DNA of 64,000 nt from Ziziphus jujuba (GCF_031755915.1 NC_083380.1:12896001-12960000); one strand, 5' to 3'. Shown: positions 44,520 to 57,229, counted from the stretch's first letter. A program made the numbers and translations. The notes: a model not told the origin generated them from the letters alone.

Positions 44520-44546
44520 AATAAAAATGTTTATGTTGGAAATAAA
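44520..44546 (+). terminator. Poly(A) signals of BBI-1
   Basis: Two AATAAA words (44520-44525 and 44541-44546) lie about 100-126 bp after the stop codon; both are kept downstream of BBI-2. Confidence 0.6.
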
Positions 44547-45241
44547 ATCGACTTTGATCTCAAATATTTTTCCTGTGAATTATGTTTGGGATCAATGCAC
44601 CATTCAATCCTTGTTGGGATTGATATAAATGGATAAGCTTATATCGTGTCTTCTATAAATTATTATTCTGGATTATTTCTTTATGCCTATCTATCATGTC
44701 AGAGACATAGCAACAAAAGGATAGCCCAATATTTAAAAAAAAAATAAAAAATAAAAAAATTGTTATATTACTATTGAACTAAAAATGGTGAGAGAGAGAT
44801 AATATTTTAATGAGATTTGCTGGTGCTATGTTTCTTATTTATTTCCCTCTTCTAGCGACGTTATCGTATTCAAGAGCTATGCTATTGTTTCGGTCGGTAG
44901 TCTTTTGTTTCAAGGATTTTCTTTCACATATTACGTGAGAATGAAAAGCTTGAACAATAATGCAACGTAAAGTATGAGAGTGTAAATATAATACCCCAAC
45001 TTATAAAATATACTCACATGGTAATAAGAGAATAAAAATATATATATACAATGGTAATTAAAAAAGGATATTCTAAACTTTTTAAATTTAGGACAAGTGA
45101 ATTGAATTGTTTAGAATCATTAGATTACATATATGTAATGTAATGTGATAAGTTTGATATAATATGTAATTTAACTATTGTAGATGATTAAGGCTATTCA
45201 TTTTCAATTTAAAAAATTGAGTATATTCTCGTCTAAGCTGA

Positions 45242-45274
<33 letters not shown>

Positions 45275-45803
45275 TCCAAAGCAAGTCTAGAAAGAATAAT
45301 ACTAAAGTATTAGGTATATAGATAAGGATATTCAAATTTTAAAAATGCAACTCAGCTTTCTAATTCCATTGATCACCTTAGGGTTTTATACAACTTTACA
45401 TTAACATATATCACATGTTCGCCAATGTGAAACAATAATCTATACATACTCTATACAGCTTTACAACAAAAGAAACAAATCAGTTATACAATTGTAGAGA
45501 ACAATCATAATGACAAAGCATGGATAGATAACAGTTTAAAACAATAATTTAAAGTTATAAATAATGTTTTTTCATCTTATGAGGACCACCATCATATAAA
45601 GTGTCATCTAAAGTTTCAATTTTAGATGATAGGTCTTAAATGTCTTTTAAATTTACTTTGAGATGATAGTTTTTTTAAAAGTTCTGAATTACATTACTAG
45701 ATGACAATTTTGCTGAAAAACTACCATCTAAACCTTTTTAATTGTCATGTTATCATTTTTCTTTTTTAAATACACACACACACACACATACACACACACA
45801 CAT

Positions 45804-45844
<41 letters not shown>

Positions 45845-46820
45845 GATATATAACTCATCCCCTAATAACTAAATCTTATAATTGTGTAACAATAATAGAA
45901 TTTTATTCAAAAAATAGAAATAAAACAGGGAAGTCATAATCTTAAAGTAAAATTTATAATAGTTTAAAATAAAAATTACAATAAAAGCATAAAAAGATAA
46001 TATTGCATCAACCAAGAAGAGGGGGAAAAAAGAAAAACCTCAGTAATCCATCTTCAATATTCTCAATATGGATTAATATTACAAATATAGTTAAATACCC
46101 GTTCTTGCTTCTCATCGATTTCTTCTTCATAATCTTAAAGTAAAATTTATAATAGTTTAAAATAAAAATTAAAATACAAGCATAAAAAGGTAATATTGCA
46201 TCAACAAAAAAAAAAAAAAAAGTAATCCATCTTCTATATTCTCAATATGGATAAATATTACAAATATCGTTAAAAACCCATTCTTGCTTCTCACCGATTT
46301 CTTCTTCCATATAAGTTTCTCTTCCATTGACCGACAAATAATATTTAAGCCATATATTACTGAAAATTTATAATTAATGAAATACACAACACAAAATAAT
46401 AATAATAATAATAAATGAATTCATTACCTAAAATAGGAAATAAACTATTATACAACAAATTTCTCTAGCAATCAAATTGAGGAAGCTAAGTTAGCATCGT
46501 GAGCCAAGCCAACCACACAGTCTAAAAATTACTCTAAATCCACAAAAACCTGAACAAGATTAGTAGCCTAGTTAGAATAAGCTACTTATATTTAACTACT
46601 TAAAACAATACAACACTAATTAATCGATATTCAACTGCTTATGATACAGAAATACATAAGAAATCTCTAAATTTGGCAAGAGATCATAAGATTATTCCTC
46701 TTTTGTCAAACACTGTAATACCTGATATTTTTTTAATACCGAGCCTTTGCAAAAGCAAAGTCAACATTTAGTAAAAATTTACAAAGTCAAATAAGCCACA
46801 AGTGTTCTAAAAATCGAAAC
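44547..46820. other. BBI-1 downstream region, no gene seen
   Basis: Noncoding and collinear with 59985-62053 in copy 2. A segment at 46135-46420 repeats 45920-46110 (ATCTTAAAGTAAAATTTATAA, AATATTGCATCAAC), giving a local tandem duplication in copy 1 that copy 2 has only once (about 61325-61620). Short frames such as 46169-46387 are not conserved enough to support. Confidence 0.6.
45771..45844. repeat. Compound (CA)n(TA)n microsatellite
   Basis: About 56 bp of CA with occasional TA interruptions, followed by TA. Copy 2 has only a short TA tract at the same place (about 61238-61249), so the CA expansion arose in copy 1 or was lost from copy 2. Confidence 0.9.
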
Positions 46821-49800
46821 TGTCAGGACCCGTCCAGAATTCCTCCTCCGGAACCCTAGACAGCCCTGATCCCAGGGAAATACCACCGAACCTTCCAACG
46901 GAAAATCCGGCAGCACCTCCCCTAAGGGATTTACTTACCACAAATTTACCTGCACTGAAAACACACTTCAAAAATATCCCCTTATTCCTCCCACAAACTA
47001 CAAATTGGTTCCACAAATTTCAGCACTTCAAATAAGTGTCCCATACAGTATACAGAGCTTTATGAAGTACTACAAAATACAGAATACAGTAAAAGTGAAA
47101 GAAATAGTACAACTGCAGTAAAAGAAGAACAAGGTACTGCACGAACAAATACAGCGAGGAAGATCGAGTCCGCTCCGAGTGAACACCGACAACCTGGTAC
47201 CTAGAGGAACGGAATTTAAGAGTGTGAGATGCTAATCATCTCAGTGAGCGACCCTACTACTCTACACTATCATACCACGGTAATAGGTATATAAATAATA
47301 ATTAGTTGGAAATAATAATTTCTCTCAAAACCCTTACAATTCTCTCAGTTGGAAAGGTTGCCCTTTTAAAACATTTTCACAAAACCCTTTATTCATATTT
47401 CCCGAAAACCAAGACATCAATTAAATACCAGAAGCGGTAACAATTATATTTTTCATTAACATTTTATTTTTAAAACACAGTTCTGAAAATCATTTGATGC
47501 ACCCACTATATACCAGTGGCGCCAACAGTACCCAGCGTCCCAAGGTACCGCCAGACAGGAGGTTATAGAAAGAAACCGGCATACGGTCGCGTGGCGTCCC
47601 ACTGCGCCGCTGCTAACCTGGTGTCCCGGCCAAAGGGGGGTGGCCGCCCTCTCCGATGGCATCCACAGGACACCCTCATAATATCAACCGCGCGCTACTC
47701 ACACCCACCTACGCGCTAATCACATCACCTGCGCGCTAATCACACCCACCTGCGCGCTAATCACAACCGTGTGCACACTAACCATATCACATATACCAGA
47801 TCACATAATCAGAACACCAGTACGTGCACGGTGCATCTAAAAATTATAAAATCCATAAATTTAAATCATAAAACAAATTTCACATTTTTCATAAGCATAG
47901 CGGGCATAATCCATCCGCTTGAACCGGGAAATTCTCCACAATTTCCTTATAATCCATACCATAAATTCCATGATTTTCAAATCCACCAACTCCCAAATCC
48001 ATCAATTCAAATATCCACATTTTTTCGAAGCATAAATAATTTCTCGAAATATCATAATCAAATCCCATAATATTTTATGGGCATATTTCATAAAAATTGA
48101 AATCACCAACATAACCAAATATTTTCCTTGAAATATTTGAAAATCAAATCGTGCCCAATTTACCATTAAAACCACACCAATTTCAAAATCCTCAAAACCA
48201 TAAAATAATTCCACACGGCATAAATTTGTAGAATTCGCATTTTCTTAAATCCAATAAATTCATAAATAATTCTACAATAAATCCAATAAATATTTGGCAC
48301 ATAGAAATTAAATTCCAAATATTTAATTCACACATAATATATTCATCAATTAAATTCCCCAAAATTAATTTGAAGGTGGGTCACTCACCTTGAGCACGCA
48401 ATTAACCCATGATCCACTACAGGATCAATTCTACGACTCACCGGTGCTCCTAGAACAAAATTCACAGACAGTCAAATAAATTAATATTTTATTCGGGTAA
48501 ATAATACCCGGTACCCGGGGGGTCAAAACACAAACGATATCTAGAATTTACGAGTTATATACCGAATCGAAGCTCGAGTGATGCTAATCACAGATCCGGT
48601 CTTAATTTTCGATGATCGTACCCGACGGGGTTTGAATTTCGTCGGGAAGCTTTTCGGGTTTCGGCTCCGCAATTCTCCCAAACCGTCGCGAATTGGTGGA
48701 AACGGAAGTCGGATTTGGGTTCAGGAGGTCGAACACTGCGGACTGGAGCTGGCCGAAATTTTCGGGTACTCGCCGGAACAGTATTTTCCGGCGGGCCGCC
48801 GCGGTCACCGGCAACCGTCGCCGGAACAGTATTTTCCGGCGGTGGCCGTTTGCTGTGAAATTTTGCAGATTTGTAGATCGTGAGGAGAGCAATCCAACGG
48901 GACTGACGGTGAGCAAAAGGGAGGTCGGACGGCGGAGAAATCACCGTTTGAAGATTTTCGACCCCTCGCCGGAAAACGCTCCGATCCCGGCGCGTCGGTG
49001 GTCCGATGGCCGTGATTTTTGGTGGGTAGGCCGGACTTGAGGAGAGGATGCTGGGTGTATGGCGCGTGTACTGTATATCGGCCGGAATAGTGCCGATTCG
49101 CGGTGGCCGGCGGTGGAGGGGGAAAAATCGCCGCCAAACTTCCGACGTCCGATCCGGGCGCGTCCGGCGGCCGTTGGCCGTGAAATTTGGAGGTTTTGCC
49201 GGAAATGAGGTGGGCAATCTGGCTGGCCGGCGCGTGTACAGTAACTAAGCCGGAAAAATGTGAAAATGACCGGCGGCCGGCGGGTCCTCTCTCTCTCTTT
49301 CTCTCTCCTCTCTCTCTTTCTCTCTCTTCTCTCTCTTTCTCTCTCTTCCCCGAGAGTTTTTCAAAATTAAAACCCTGCGTGACACTGTTCATGCCACGTG
49401 GACCACTCAGAAGCTGACACGTGGCATTTCACTGTTCACGACCCAAAAACATTAAAATAATACGGTATCCGGTAAACTTCAAACGTCCATAACGTTTTAA
49501 CCACATGTCCGATTTAAGCGTGCCGCTAGTCTATGAACTCGTATCGACGAGTACTTTACAACCATACAAGAGTCAACTCACAATTACATCACAAGAAAAA
49601 GTCAACTCCTGGCACCTTTTAGACAGTTTACACTTCAACTTGTTTTGCCCATAACTTTCAAACCGTAGCTCCGTTTTCGACGTGCTACTAGTCTACGAAC
49701 TCAGGGCGTCATGCACTTCGCCACGGTACCCTGGTCAACTCGAAATTCCCACCGAGTCAAAAAGTCAACTTTTGACCCCTTTGGTCAACGGTTAACGTGC

Positions 49801-49835
49801 ACGGATTCTGGTGCGATTCGGGACGGGGTGTTACA
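46821..49835 (-). mobile_element. Solo LTR (3015 bp) of a Tekay/Del-like chromovirus
   Basis: On the minus strand it starts TGTAACACCCCGTCC (49835) and ends GGTCCTGACA (46821), with no primer-binding site or coding region beside it. Flanks are GAAAC (46816-46820) and GAATA (49836-49840), an imperfect 5-bp duplication. Copy 2 has the uninterrupted sequence AAAGCGAATATCC near 62048, so this is an insertion followed by LTR-LTR recombination. Its sequence is clearly a different subfamily from A and B. Open frames at 48588-49392 fall in the GC-rich and (CT)n leader and are not genes. Confidence 0.92.
47690..47795. repeat. 23-bp-type minisatellite inside the solo LTR
   Basis: Four to five copies of a unit like CTGCGCGCTAATCACACCCA lie head to tail. 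Elements A and B have a single matching word (TTAGCGCGCAAG) at this LTR position, so the array grew in this subfamily. Confidence 0.75.
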
Positions 49836-50056
49836 GAATATCCATCGTAAATTGCACTAAATGAATGCCTATGCTTATAGTAGAACATATAAACTAGTAA
49901 TGTTGGCTTCATAGGAGCTAAGTAAAAAGCACTTACTAAAGCATACTAACTAGTAATAAATTGAATGAAACAAATAATATAAAGAGTGTTGAAAACCTCG
50001 AGGCAAAGTAAGAGAATTTAATAGCCAACAAAAAATAAAATGGATGGTGTCATCAA

Positions 50057-51575
50057 TAGGGGTGGGCAAAATCCATCCCAACCCATTTAAGCCGATCGAT
50101 CCAATCTATTTTTAACAGTTTGGATTAGATTTCTTATATAAATTGGGTTGGGTTTAGGTCTGGCAAAATCTCACAAGATAAGATAACACGGCAAGAACCC
50201 ACACGATAATTTACGGGTTTAGGTTGACGATATCATGTCGGATCTTTATCAGTGTCACCCAATAAGACCCAATAAATTAACGGATGAAATACGATAAACC
50301 TATTAGACCCAGTAAAGATGAGGTATTTTGATAATTACATAAGTTTTATAGTATTAAAATTACTTAATTTATTGTTAAACATTTATTAATTTGTTATTTT
50401 TTAGTTTAATTTTTAAAAAATCTAAAAATAAACAAGAATTTTTGTAATTTTTTAAAAAAATTATTATTTTATTATTTCAAAACTAAGTAAATTTAAATTT
50501 TTAAATTTGTATTTATTGTTAATGGGTTAACGGGTTGGATGAAAGGTTACACGATAATTTATCGAATGGGTTCGAATTTATATATTTTTACACAAAAGCT
50601 TAACGGGTCATGTTTGGGTTAACTTAATTTCACATGAATACAACACAATACAACATAAACAAGATTTAACACAACACGTTACCAAGTCTAGTTAGGTTAG
50701 GTTCAATATGTGAAGTCCCACATCGGTTGGAAAGGGGAACGAAGCATGGCTTTTAAATGTGTAGATATCTTTCCTTTGTAGACGCATTTTAAACCCCTGA
50801 GACCTAGGTTGTAAGAGGATTTCTCAGTGCCAAAGCTGACAATATCTACATGCGGGTGGACTGAACTGTTATAGTTGGTATCAAAGCCAGACCCGGATGG
50901 GTGTGCCAGCAAGGACGCTGGACCCTAAGGGAGGAGAATTGTGAAGTCCCACATCGGTTAGAAAGGGAAACGAAGAATGGCTTATAAGTGTGTGGATACC
51001 TTTCCTTTGTAGACGCGTTTTAAACCCGTGAGGACTGGGTTGTAAGAGGATTTCTCAGTGCCAAAGCGGACAATATCTATATGCGGGTGGATTGGACTGT
51101 TACACAATATATCATAATTTTTTTGGATTGGTTTGGTTATCAGGTTGGAAATATAAATCCAATCCAACCCAACTCAACCCAACTTGTATATTATACGATT
51201 AAAAAATTATATAATTTTTTTATTTTTTTTTCATTTTTATGTTTCAATTTTTAATATATATATTTTTTTAACATATCCCCAAATAAACCCTAAACAGCCT
51301 GCTTCATGTTATCTTGCCGCCACCACCACCATAACCAAGTTCGACCATCACCACCATAAGCTCTTAGTTAACATTGATGAGTGTTATTGGATATTATAAA
51401 TTATATAGTTATAGATTGCGATCTTATATTTATTCTATGTTAGATTACTCTAATTGTATTTATATTCGGATAACTATAATTTATTATTTATATTTTATGT
51501 ATGGAAGATTTTTAATTTGTATTATATATTTATAAACTAGTAAGTTCCAAATCGATTATTTATTTTCAAAATAGA
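50057..51575 (+). mobile_element. Nest of DNA-transposon-like sequence interrupting copy 1
   Basis: Copy 2 lacks this block. It opens TAGGGGTGGGCAAAATCC, a start often seen in plant hAT-type MITEs, followed by Asn/Pro-like AATCCAACCC repeats that recur in reverse sense at 51115-51185. A second element seems nested at about 50155-50693 (TCTGGCAAAATC ... GTTACCAAGTCTAG), and a TRIM at 50709-51104. No matching right terminus was found for the outer element, so family and borders are tentative. Confidence 0.4.
50709..51104 (+). mobile_element. TRIM retrotransposon, plus strand, complete
   Basis: The LTRs 50709-50873 and 50940-51104 are 165 bp each and start TGTGAAGTCCCACATCGG; they end CTGTTATA and CTGTTACA. 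The 66-bp interior has a primer-binding site at 50876-50887 (TGGTATCAAAGC) and a purine tract before the second LTR. A perfect 5-bp duplication, CAATA, lies at 50704-50708 and 51105-51109. The LTRs are slightly longer than those of the other TRIMs here, so it may be a subfamily. Confidence 0.93.
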
Positions 51576-51652
51576 TATTAATGATGCAAAAGTGCTCCAA
51601 AATACATCTCTTTTTAATAAAAAAAAATGCATAAAAAAAGTTAGTTGTTATT

Positions 51653-51683
<31 letters not shown>

Positions 51684-51775
51684 GTTTGCAATGATTTTTT
51701 TTTTTTGGGGGGGAAAAATGTTTATACATTTGATGAGTTTTTCATGTTCTATTGAAGGGGATTTTATACATATGT

Positions 51776-51816
<41 letters not shown>

Positions 51817-52352
51817 GGAGAAAATTGGTTATTGGGTCCTCCAGAATGTCATTCGTACAATGTTTCTCTCCCACCAATACTTTTCATTCACATGTGTGCA
51901 TGCATTTGGGATAATCTGGCCCCAACATATGTTGTTCTGCATTATTATTATCGGGTGAAAATTATCATGCATTACTCTTCGTACCTGTCTATCATGTTAA
52001 ATTCTTTCTTACAAAAAGAAAAAAAAAAAAATGAATGGAGTAATTACTTAAGTGGCGCTCCCCATGAACAAAAAAATAAAAAAAGGAAAACAAAAAACAA
52101 AAGCAAAAAAGGCAAACCAAAAACAAACAAAACATATTTTTACTTCAATTTTAGGGCCATCCGAATTTTTTGTCCTCATTCAATTATTAATTGTTTTGCC
52201 GTTTGTTTTATTTGTGGACACTCATGGTAGCTTGCCAGGCACCACAATTATCTCTTCTCAATTTTCGTGCCCTGTGACTACACATTTGTTATGCACTCCA
52301 AATTTTAAGATTAATTGGAAAAGGCATGGTAGAATATAAAATAGAAAGTGAT
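51576..52352. other. Spacer upstream of BBI-3, no gene seen
   Basis: To about 52035 it is collinear with 62620-63118 in copy 2; from 52036 it has no copy-2 counterpart. (TA)n lies at 51779-51811. The open frames at 51691-52339 cross simple repeats and are not supported. Confidence 0.6.
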
Positions 52353-53455
52353 ATGGCTATGAAGAAAACGATGGTTTGGAAGGTTGCAGTACTATTCTTC
52401 TATTAGCAGTAGTATTTGCAACTGCTCTCCATTTTTATGGGTTTCTCATCTCCAACTATTCCAACTATTGATCAAAATATCGATAAAAAAATTCAATGTA
52501 TAATTTATAAAAATATCGATAAAAATATTATAAAAATTATTAATATTTTACTTAAAACATAAACTTTTTCATATTAGATATTTAATACAGTAAAATAAAA
52601 TAAAAATATAATAGTTAGAATAAAAGTTATGAAAAAACAGTTCATAAATATTAAAACAAATAAAATGTTATTATTAGTACCCAAATATTGTAAATTTGTC
52701 CAATTAAATATGTATCTCAAATTTTAAATAAATCAAAGTATCCAATTTTATCTAAAATTAATAATATAAATATATATATATATATAAACAATTTATTATT
52801 ACGCCGTAATAATGATACTAACTATGATCATGCTAAAGTATTATTCTTTTAATTACATGGAAAGTACCTGATCAAACATAATTATAAATTTAAAATCGTA
52901 ATTAAAAATAATAGTTAACTTTTATCTTCTTTTTTTACATTATTTATTACAACTTAGAAGAGTGGGATTTTCAACCAGATCGAAGTATGAAAGTTGAGAA
53001 ATACGATAAATATTTACTAAAATACATAATTTTTAACTATAGTGATTAATTTTTATTCTTGTTTAAAATGGAGAAGAACTTCAAGTAATTAGTAATTAAA
53101 CAGTGGATATTCACAACAATGACATGTCTGTCGGTAACCATCAATGAATTCACATTTCTTCTATATTTCAATAAAAATCCATATTTTTTTCTTCAATTTC
53201 CATTGATAGTTGTTGACATCTTCGACAATTATGGATAAATTCAACATTTTTGTTGATATAAGTGATAAATAAATTTTAATTTCTTATCAATATTAAATAT
53301 GTTGGTGGATATTTTTTATCCTTCTTATTAAAATCGAATCTAAAATATTACTGAAATATCGATAGAAATATTGATAATATTATGAATTTTTATATCCATG
53401 CTTCCAATAACCAGGTTTCTTTTCAATTGCGTACCTATTACATAATATCTTATTA

Positions 53456-53487
<32 letters not shown>

Positions 53488-53940
53488 ATATGGATTTGAT
53501 AAAATGAAAATTTTATAAAATAAAAAAAAATCATAAAAGACAATTATCTACAGTTGTCGGATCAAATAAATCATATTATCAGACGATTATGAATATTATC
53601 ATTTACGATCTCTCCTTATTAGTTTCTCGTTATATCAAAACCGATATTGATATTTTATTCTTCACCCACGTCTTACATAATTATTTGTGATGAAAATAAA
53701 ATAGGGAAACACAAGCAGCCGGATGGGCCATGCTGCGACAAGTGCTTATCCACAAGCTACCCGCCGCAATGCCATTGCAGACAAGTTTCCAAAGGCACTG
53801 AGCGGTGCGCAACGTGTGAAACCTGCTTCTGGACTCTCAGCGTTCCTCCGCAATGTAGGTGGGCTGATGTTACTGATTTTTGCCACCCGAAATGCACACC
53901 AGAAGCTGCTGCTTTTGCTGTTAATCAGAAGTCAAACTAA
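52353..53940 (+). pseudogene. BBI-3: decayed Bowman-Birk-type gene, two exon relics
   Basis: Exon 2 (53705-53940) follows an AG acceptor in the same phase as BBI-1 and encodes PCCDKCLSTSYPPQCHC, a nine-residue spacer, then CATCETCFWTLSVPPQCRW and ADVTDFCHPKC. Three cysteines of the fold are replaced (one by Ser, two by Trp), and loop 1 lacks its P1 residue. Loop 2 would have P1 Leu. A possible exon 1 begins at the ATG at 52353 with MAMKKTMVWKVAVL, like the BBI-1 signal peptide. A frameshift near 52397 then moves LLAVVFATALH into another frame and puts TAG in the original. I could not fix its donor site. Most likely a pseudogene, though exon 2 is still open. Confidence 0.65.
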
Positions 53941-55085
53941 ATAAATATTGCATATGCCATGGAGTGCTTCCCAGTTTTCTCTCTCTTTGCCTTAACCACT
54001 GCTGTTGTGGTTTCTAATTATAAAATTAGATAAAGTGTAAGCTATTCATGGCGTCTACTGAATTATATGAAAGTTAATAAATATGGAGTTTCATGAATAT
54101 AAATTATTACTTGATATGAATTAATATATAATTCATTATATATATATATATAAGTACTTAAAGCAGGAATTGATGATCTTATAAAAATTTCTTATAAAGT
54201 TCTTATATGCCCATTATTCCATTACTGCACAAGGAAAATTAAAACCTTATTATAAAATGCTTCTGGGCTAGAATGCATTAATGCAAAAATGGAAGCACTA
54301 AATTTATCCCTGCAGTCCAGCCATAGAAGAACATGAACACAAGTATATTTTGCAGTACTTTACAAAAACTTCAATAACTTCATTTTGACTGGTATTATTA
54401 TTTCTTTTTAATGGACAAGTTATCTCCAAACTTAAAAAATACAAATATTAGAAAATCAAACGAATAATTTTTTTTACTATTATTATTTTTACGGCATGTT
54501 AGTAAAAAAGTATATAAAGTTAGAAAAATTAGAATAATATATATATATATATATATACATGGTAGTAATTTTAATGTTCTCTTGAAATCAAATAGCAGAG
54601 ATGTAAAATCTGCTATGTGATGGGTTTTATTAATATTTGTTCTTATTTGCATTTTTATGTCGGTTTTCAATTATTTTGAATTTCTATAAGATAACTGCAT
54701 AACTTAATTACATTTAAAAACAAAAATATATTAGAAGTTAATTGGACATATCATATATGTTGCATTGCCTACGTAGTATGAGAATTCACTCTTTTTTTAA
54801 ATTAAAAAATAAAAAGAAGAAGAAAGAAATTTAGTATTTACCATATTGTGATCGATACGGATCCTTTGCCACTATTATATGTTTTCCGTCATTGCCACTC
54901 TACTCTGTATCGCAAAGGGTCATTTTGACTTTATAAGATAATAACAAAATTCTCTGTGTAAACCCTATGTTTTATTATTATTATTATTTTGGATCAGCTG
55001 AGAAACCTCTGTTTGCACGTTTTTCCAAAGGAGACAAAATCTAAGACAGAAATTAGCGCTAGAATTAAAGTAACGCTAAACAACA
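53941..55085. other. Spacer between the duplication copies, no gene seen
   Basis: AT-rich with a (TA)n tract at about 54537-54557. Frames such as 54398-54670 on the minus strand run through the TA repeat and are not supported. Copy-2 sequence for comparison lies outside the window. Confidence 0.6.
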
Positions 55086-55915
55086 AGACAGTTTTAAATC
55101 TCTTTCTTATTAAAATTTTAAATTAGTTATGTTTTAGTATCCTCTGATTTTAAAAAAGTTGCATTTTTGGCTATTAAATTTAAAATGTTTTAATTTTGGT
55201 TCTCAAGTTCCAATTTGTTGTACTTTGGTACAATTGGATTTTTAAGATTAATGATGATAAAAGTTTCGTCATCATATTCAACCAATATTAAAAAACAATT
55301 TGAGATTAATTATATTTTGATATTTTTAATTTTTAAAATTTTACATTTAGACCCTTATTTTTAAAAGTAGTGATTTTGATTTTTTCAAATTTTTAAATTT
55401 ATTATAAACTGGTCTAATTTTCAATTTCATCCTAATCTCTTGCAAAATCTGCTTTTAAGTTTCTAAACAAAGTCATTATTAATTTATTAGTCCAAATTGA
55501 AGATCAAATCAATCTAAAATAAATTGAAAAACAAAAGTTTAAATCGCTATTTTTTTAAAGCTAAGTACTATAAGTTAAGGGCATTAAAGTACAATTAATC
55601 CTACAATTTTTTACTATTCAAGTCCTTTGGCTTTAATGGATTGCAATTGAGGCTTTTTATTTAATATATATATATATATATATATATCTTTGAATACCCT
55701 CAAACCGGAAATTAACGTTTGCCAAAAATCCAATGGGGCCTAAATGAATTAAATTGAAACTTGAAGATCTAAATTTGAACATTTTAAATTTAATAGTCAA
55801 AAATGCAATCTCTGTTTTAAACTTGATAGCCAAAAAGGTAATTTCTTAAAATTAAGAGATACCAAAATTGTAGTTAACCTTAAAAATTTTGATAAAGAAT
55901 AACGTTTAAAATTTA
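55086..55915. mobile_element. Fold-back (long inverted repeat) element, about 830 bp
   Basis: The left arm (about 55086-55260) and right arm (about 55720-55915) are imperfect reverse complements. TTTTTGGCTATTAAATTTAA in the left arm pairs with sequence that reads TTTTTGACTATTAAATTTAA on the right-arm minus strand. GGTTCTCAAGTTCCAATTT also pairs with its partner. Long arms of this kind, rich in TTTTGG-type words, are common in Mutator-like MITEs. I could not fix a target duplication, so the class is tentative. Confidence 0.6.
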
Positions 55916-57209
55916 TTAACAAAAAAAAAAAAAGAAGGCGATCTAAGTTTCTTGTTTATGCAAGTTTTGCAGCATAATTATCTGAGTTCTTTGTTTTTAA
56001 CTTTATACAAACAAAGTCCTAAATCGACAAATTATCAATGATCATCGCATTCTGAAGAACAATTCTCTAGTAAAAAGATCAGCATAAGTTGAAGGACATC
56101 CGATATCCGTTGTAGTAATAATTATTATTGTCGTATCTTCTTAACATTTTCAAGCTTGATTGTACACTTACGTGTTCAATATACCTTTTTTTTTTTTTTT
56201 TTTTGGAGTTTACGTGTTCAATATTCAAACTGTGTAATTCCGCAAGTGAATATTCAACCGAAAAGAACACCTTCGTAAATATAAACCTCAAAGTATTATT
56301 TTTTATTGTATCTATTACTTGTCTGCGGTTCAAGTGATGTTCTATTGGACTTTTCTTTAAAGATTGTTCAATGAGATTTTCCTAGACGAAACTATCCAAA
56401 AATTCTGAGAGGATCCTATCATGGTTTGTTTGTTCTAAAATCCTATCCCAATCTCTATCTTTCCAATGAAATTAAGCCACATCGTTTAAACGGAATTTTA
56501 TCCCACTAAATTATCTTATTTGGAAAGAAAATGGCCCTAAAAAGACAAGAAACTCACACATCTGATTGTGTTCTTCATGGTCCTAATCGTAGAAAATAGG
56601 AAACGACCAAATTAGTATATTAATTAACTGGGAAAATTCAAGCGATATAATCTATTCATGCTTTTACATTCAGATAATATTCCAAGTCTTGACACCACAT
56701 GTAACTTTTCGCAGTGTCAGTTTCTTATCAATGAACCGCACCAACTGGACTTCCAGAATGCTCCATATACAATTTTATCCGAATATAATATACACAAATC
56801 CACTCATTTTTCTTCCAATTTTTAAAACCACATTTTATTATTTGCGACATAAAGTAAGTTATCTGTAAAGCACATATACTTGTAAAATTCTTTATTTTCA
56901 AAATTGATAACGATGGATTAAAAGTTTATATTTGATGATGATGAGTTTTTCAAGCTGTAATGAAAGAATATATATATATATATATATATGTTGAAAAAAT
57001 CCGTACTATGTTTCTCCCAGCAATAGTTTGCAATAATACGTGCATGTGGATACAGAATATACTGAAAATTATTCTGCATTATTTTTTTGTATCGATGTAG
57101 AGTCGTAGGATGTGATCTTTTTGGTAATGAAGTATTGTCACTATTCTGCACGTGATTGTGGGGTCTATCGCCTTTTACCAGGTGCGGAGCCAGGATTTTT
57201 TTTTTTTTT

Positions 57210-57229
57210 GGGGGGGGGGGGGGGGGGGG
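57210..57229. repeat. Homopolymer G20 tract between T and A runs
   Basis: Twenty consecutive G follow a T run and precede an A-rich run, next to a GGTGCGGAGCCAGGA word. Copy 1 has only GGGG in the matching place (near 41390). A long poly-G is mutable and may be partly a sequencing or assembly artefact. Confidence 0.85.

Larger units (their letters stand above)
37641..54000 (+). repeat. Segmental duplication copy 1 (carries BBI-1 and BBI-3), enlarged by insertions
   Basis: Homology with copy 2 is collinear and in direct orientation: 37670-37788, 40108-40133, 40480-46820, 49836-50056, 51575-52035 and 52620-53530 match successive parts of 56080-64000. Gaps are the insertions listed separately, a block at about 42780-43130 missing from copy 2, and 52036-52620 missing from copy 2. 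BBI-1 and BBI-2 start codons are 15484 bp apart. Right of 53530 the partner sequence lies outside the window. Confidence 0.88.

Noticed and set aside
48588..49392. 195-209-codon minus-strand frames in the solo LTR
   Set aside because: Same LTR leader as above; overlapping frames, no conserved domain, and the element is a solo LTR.
51691..52230. 179-codon frame right of the TRIM nest
   Set aside because: It reads through a (TA)n tract as a YIYIYI run and a Lys/Asn-rich stretch, and copy 2 does not keep the frame.
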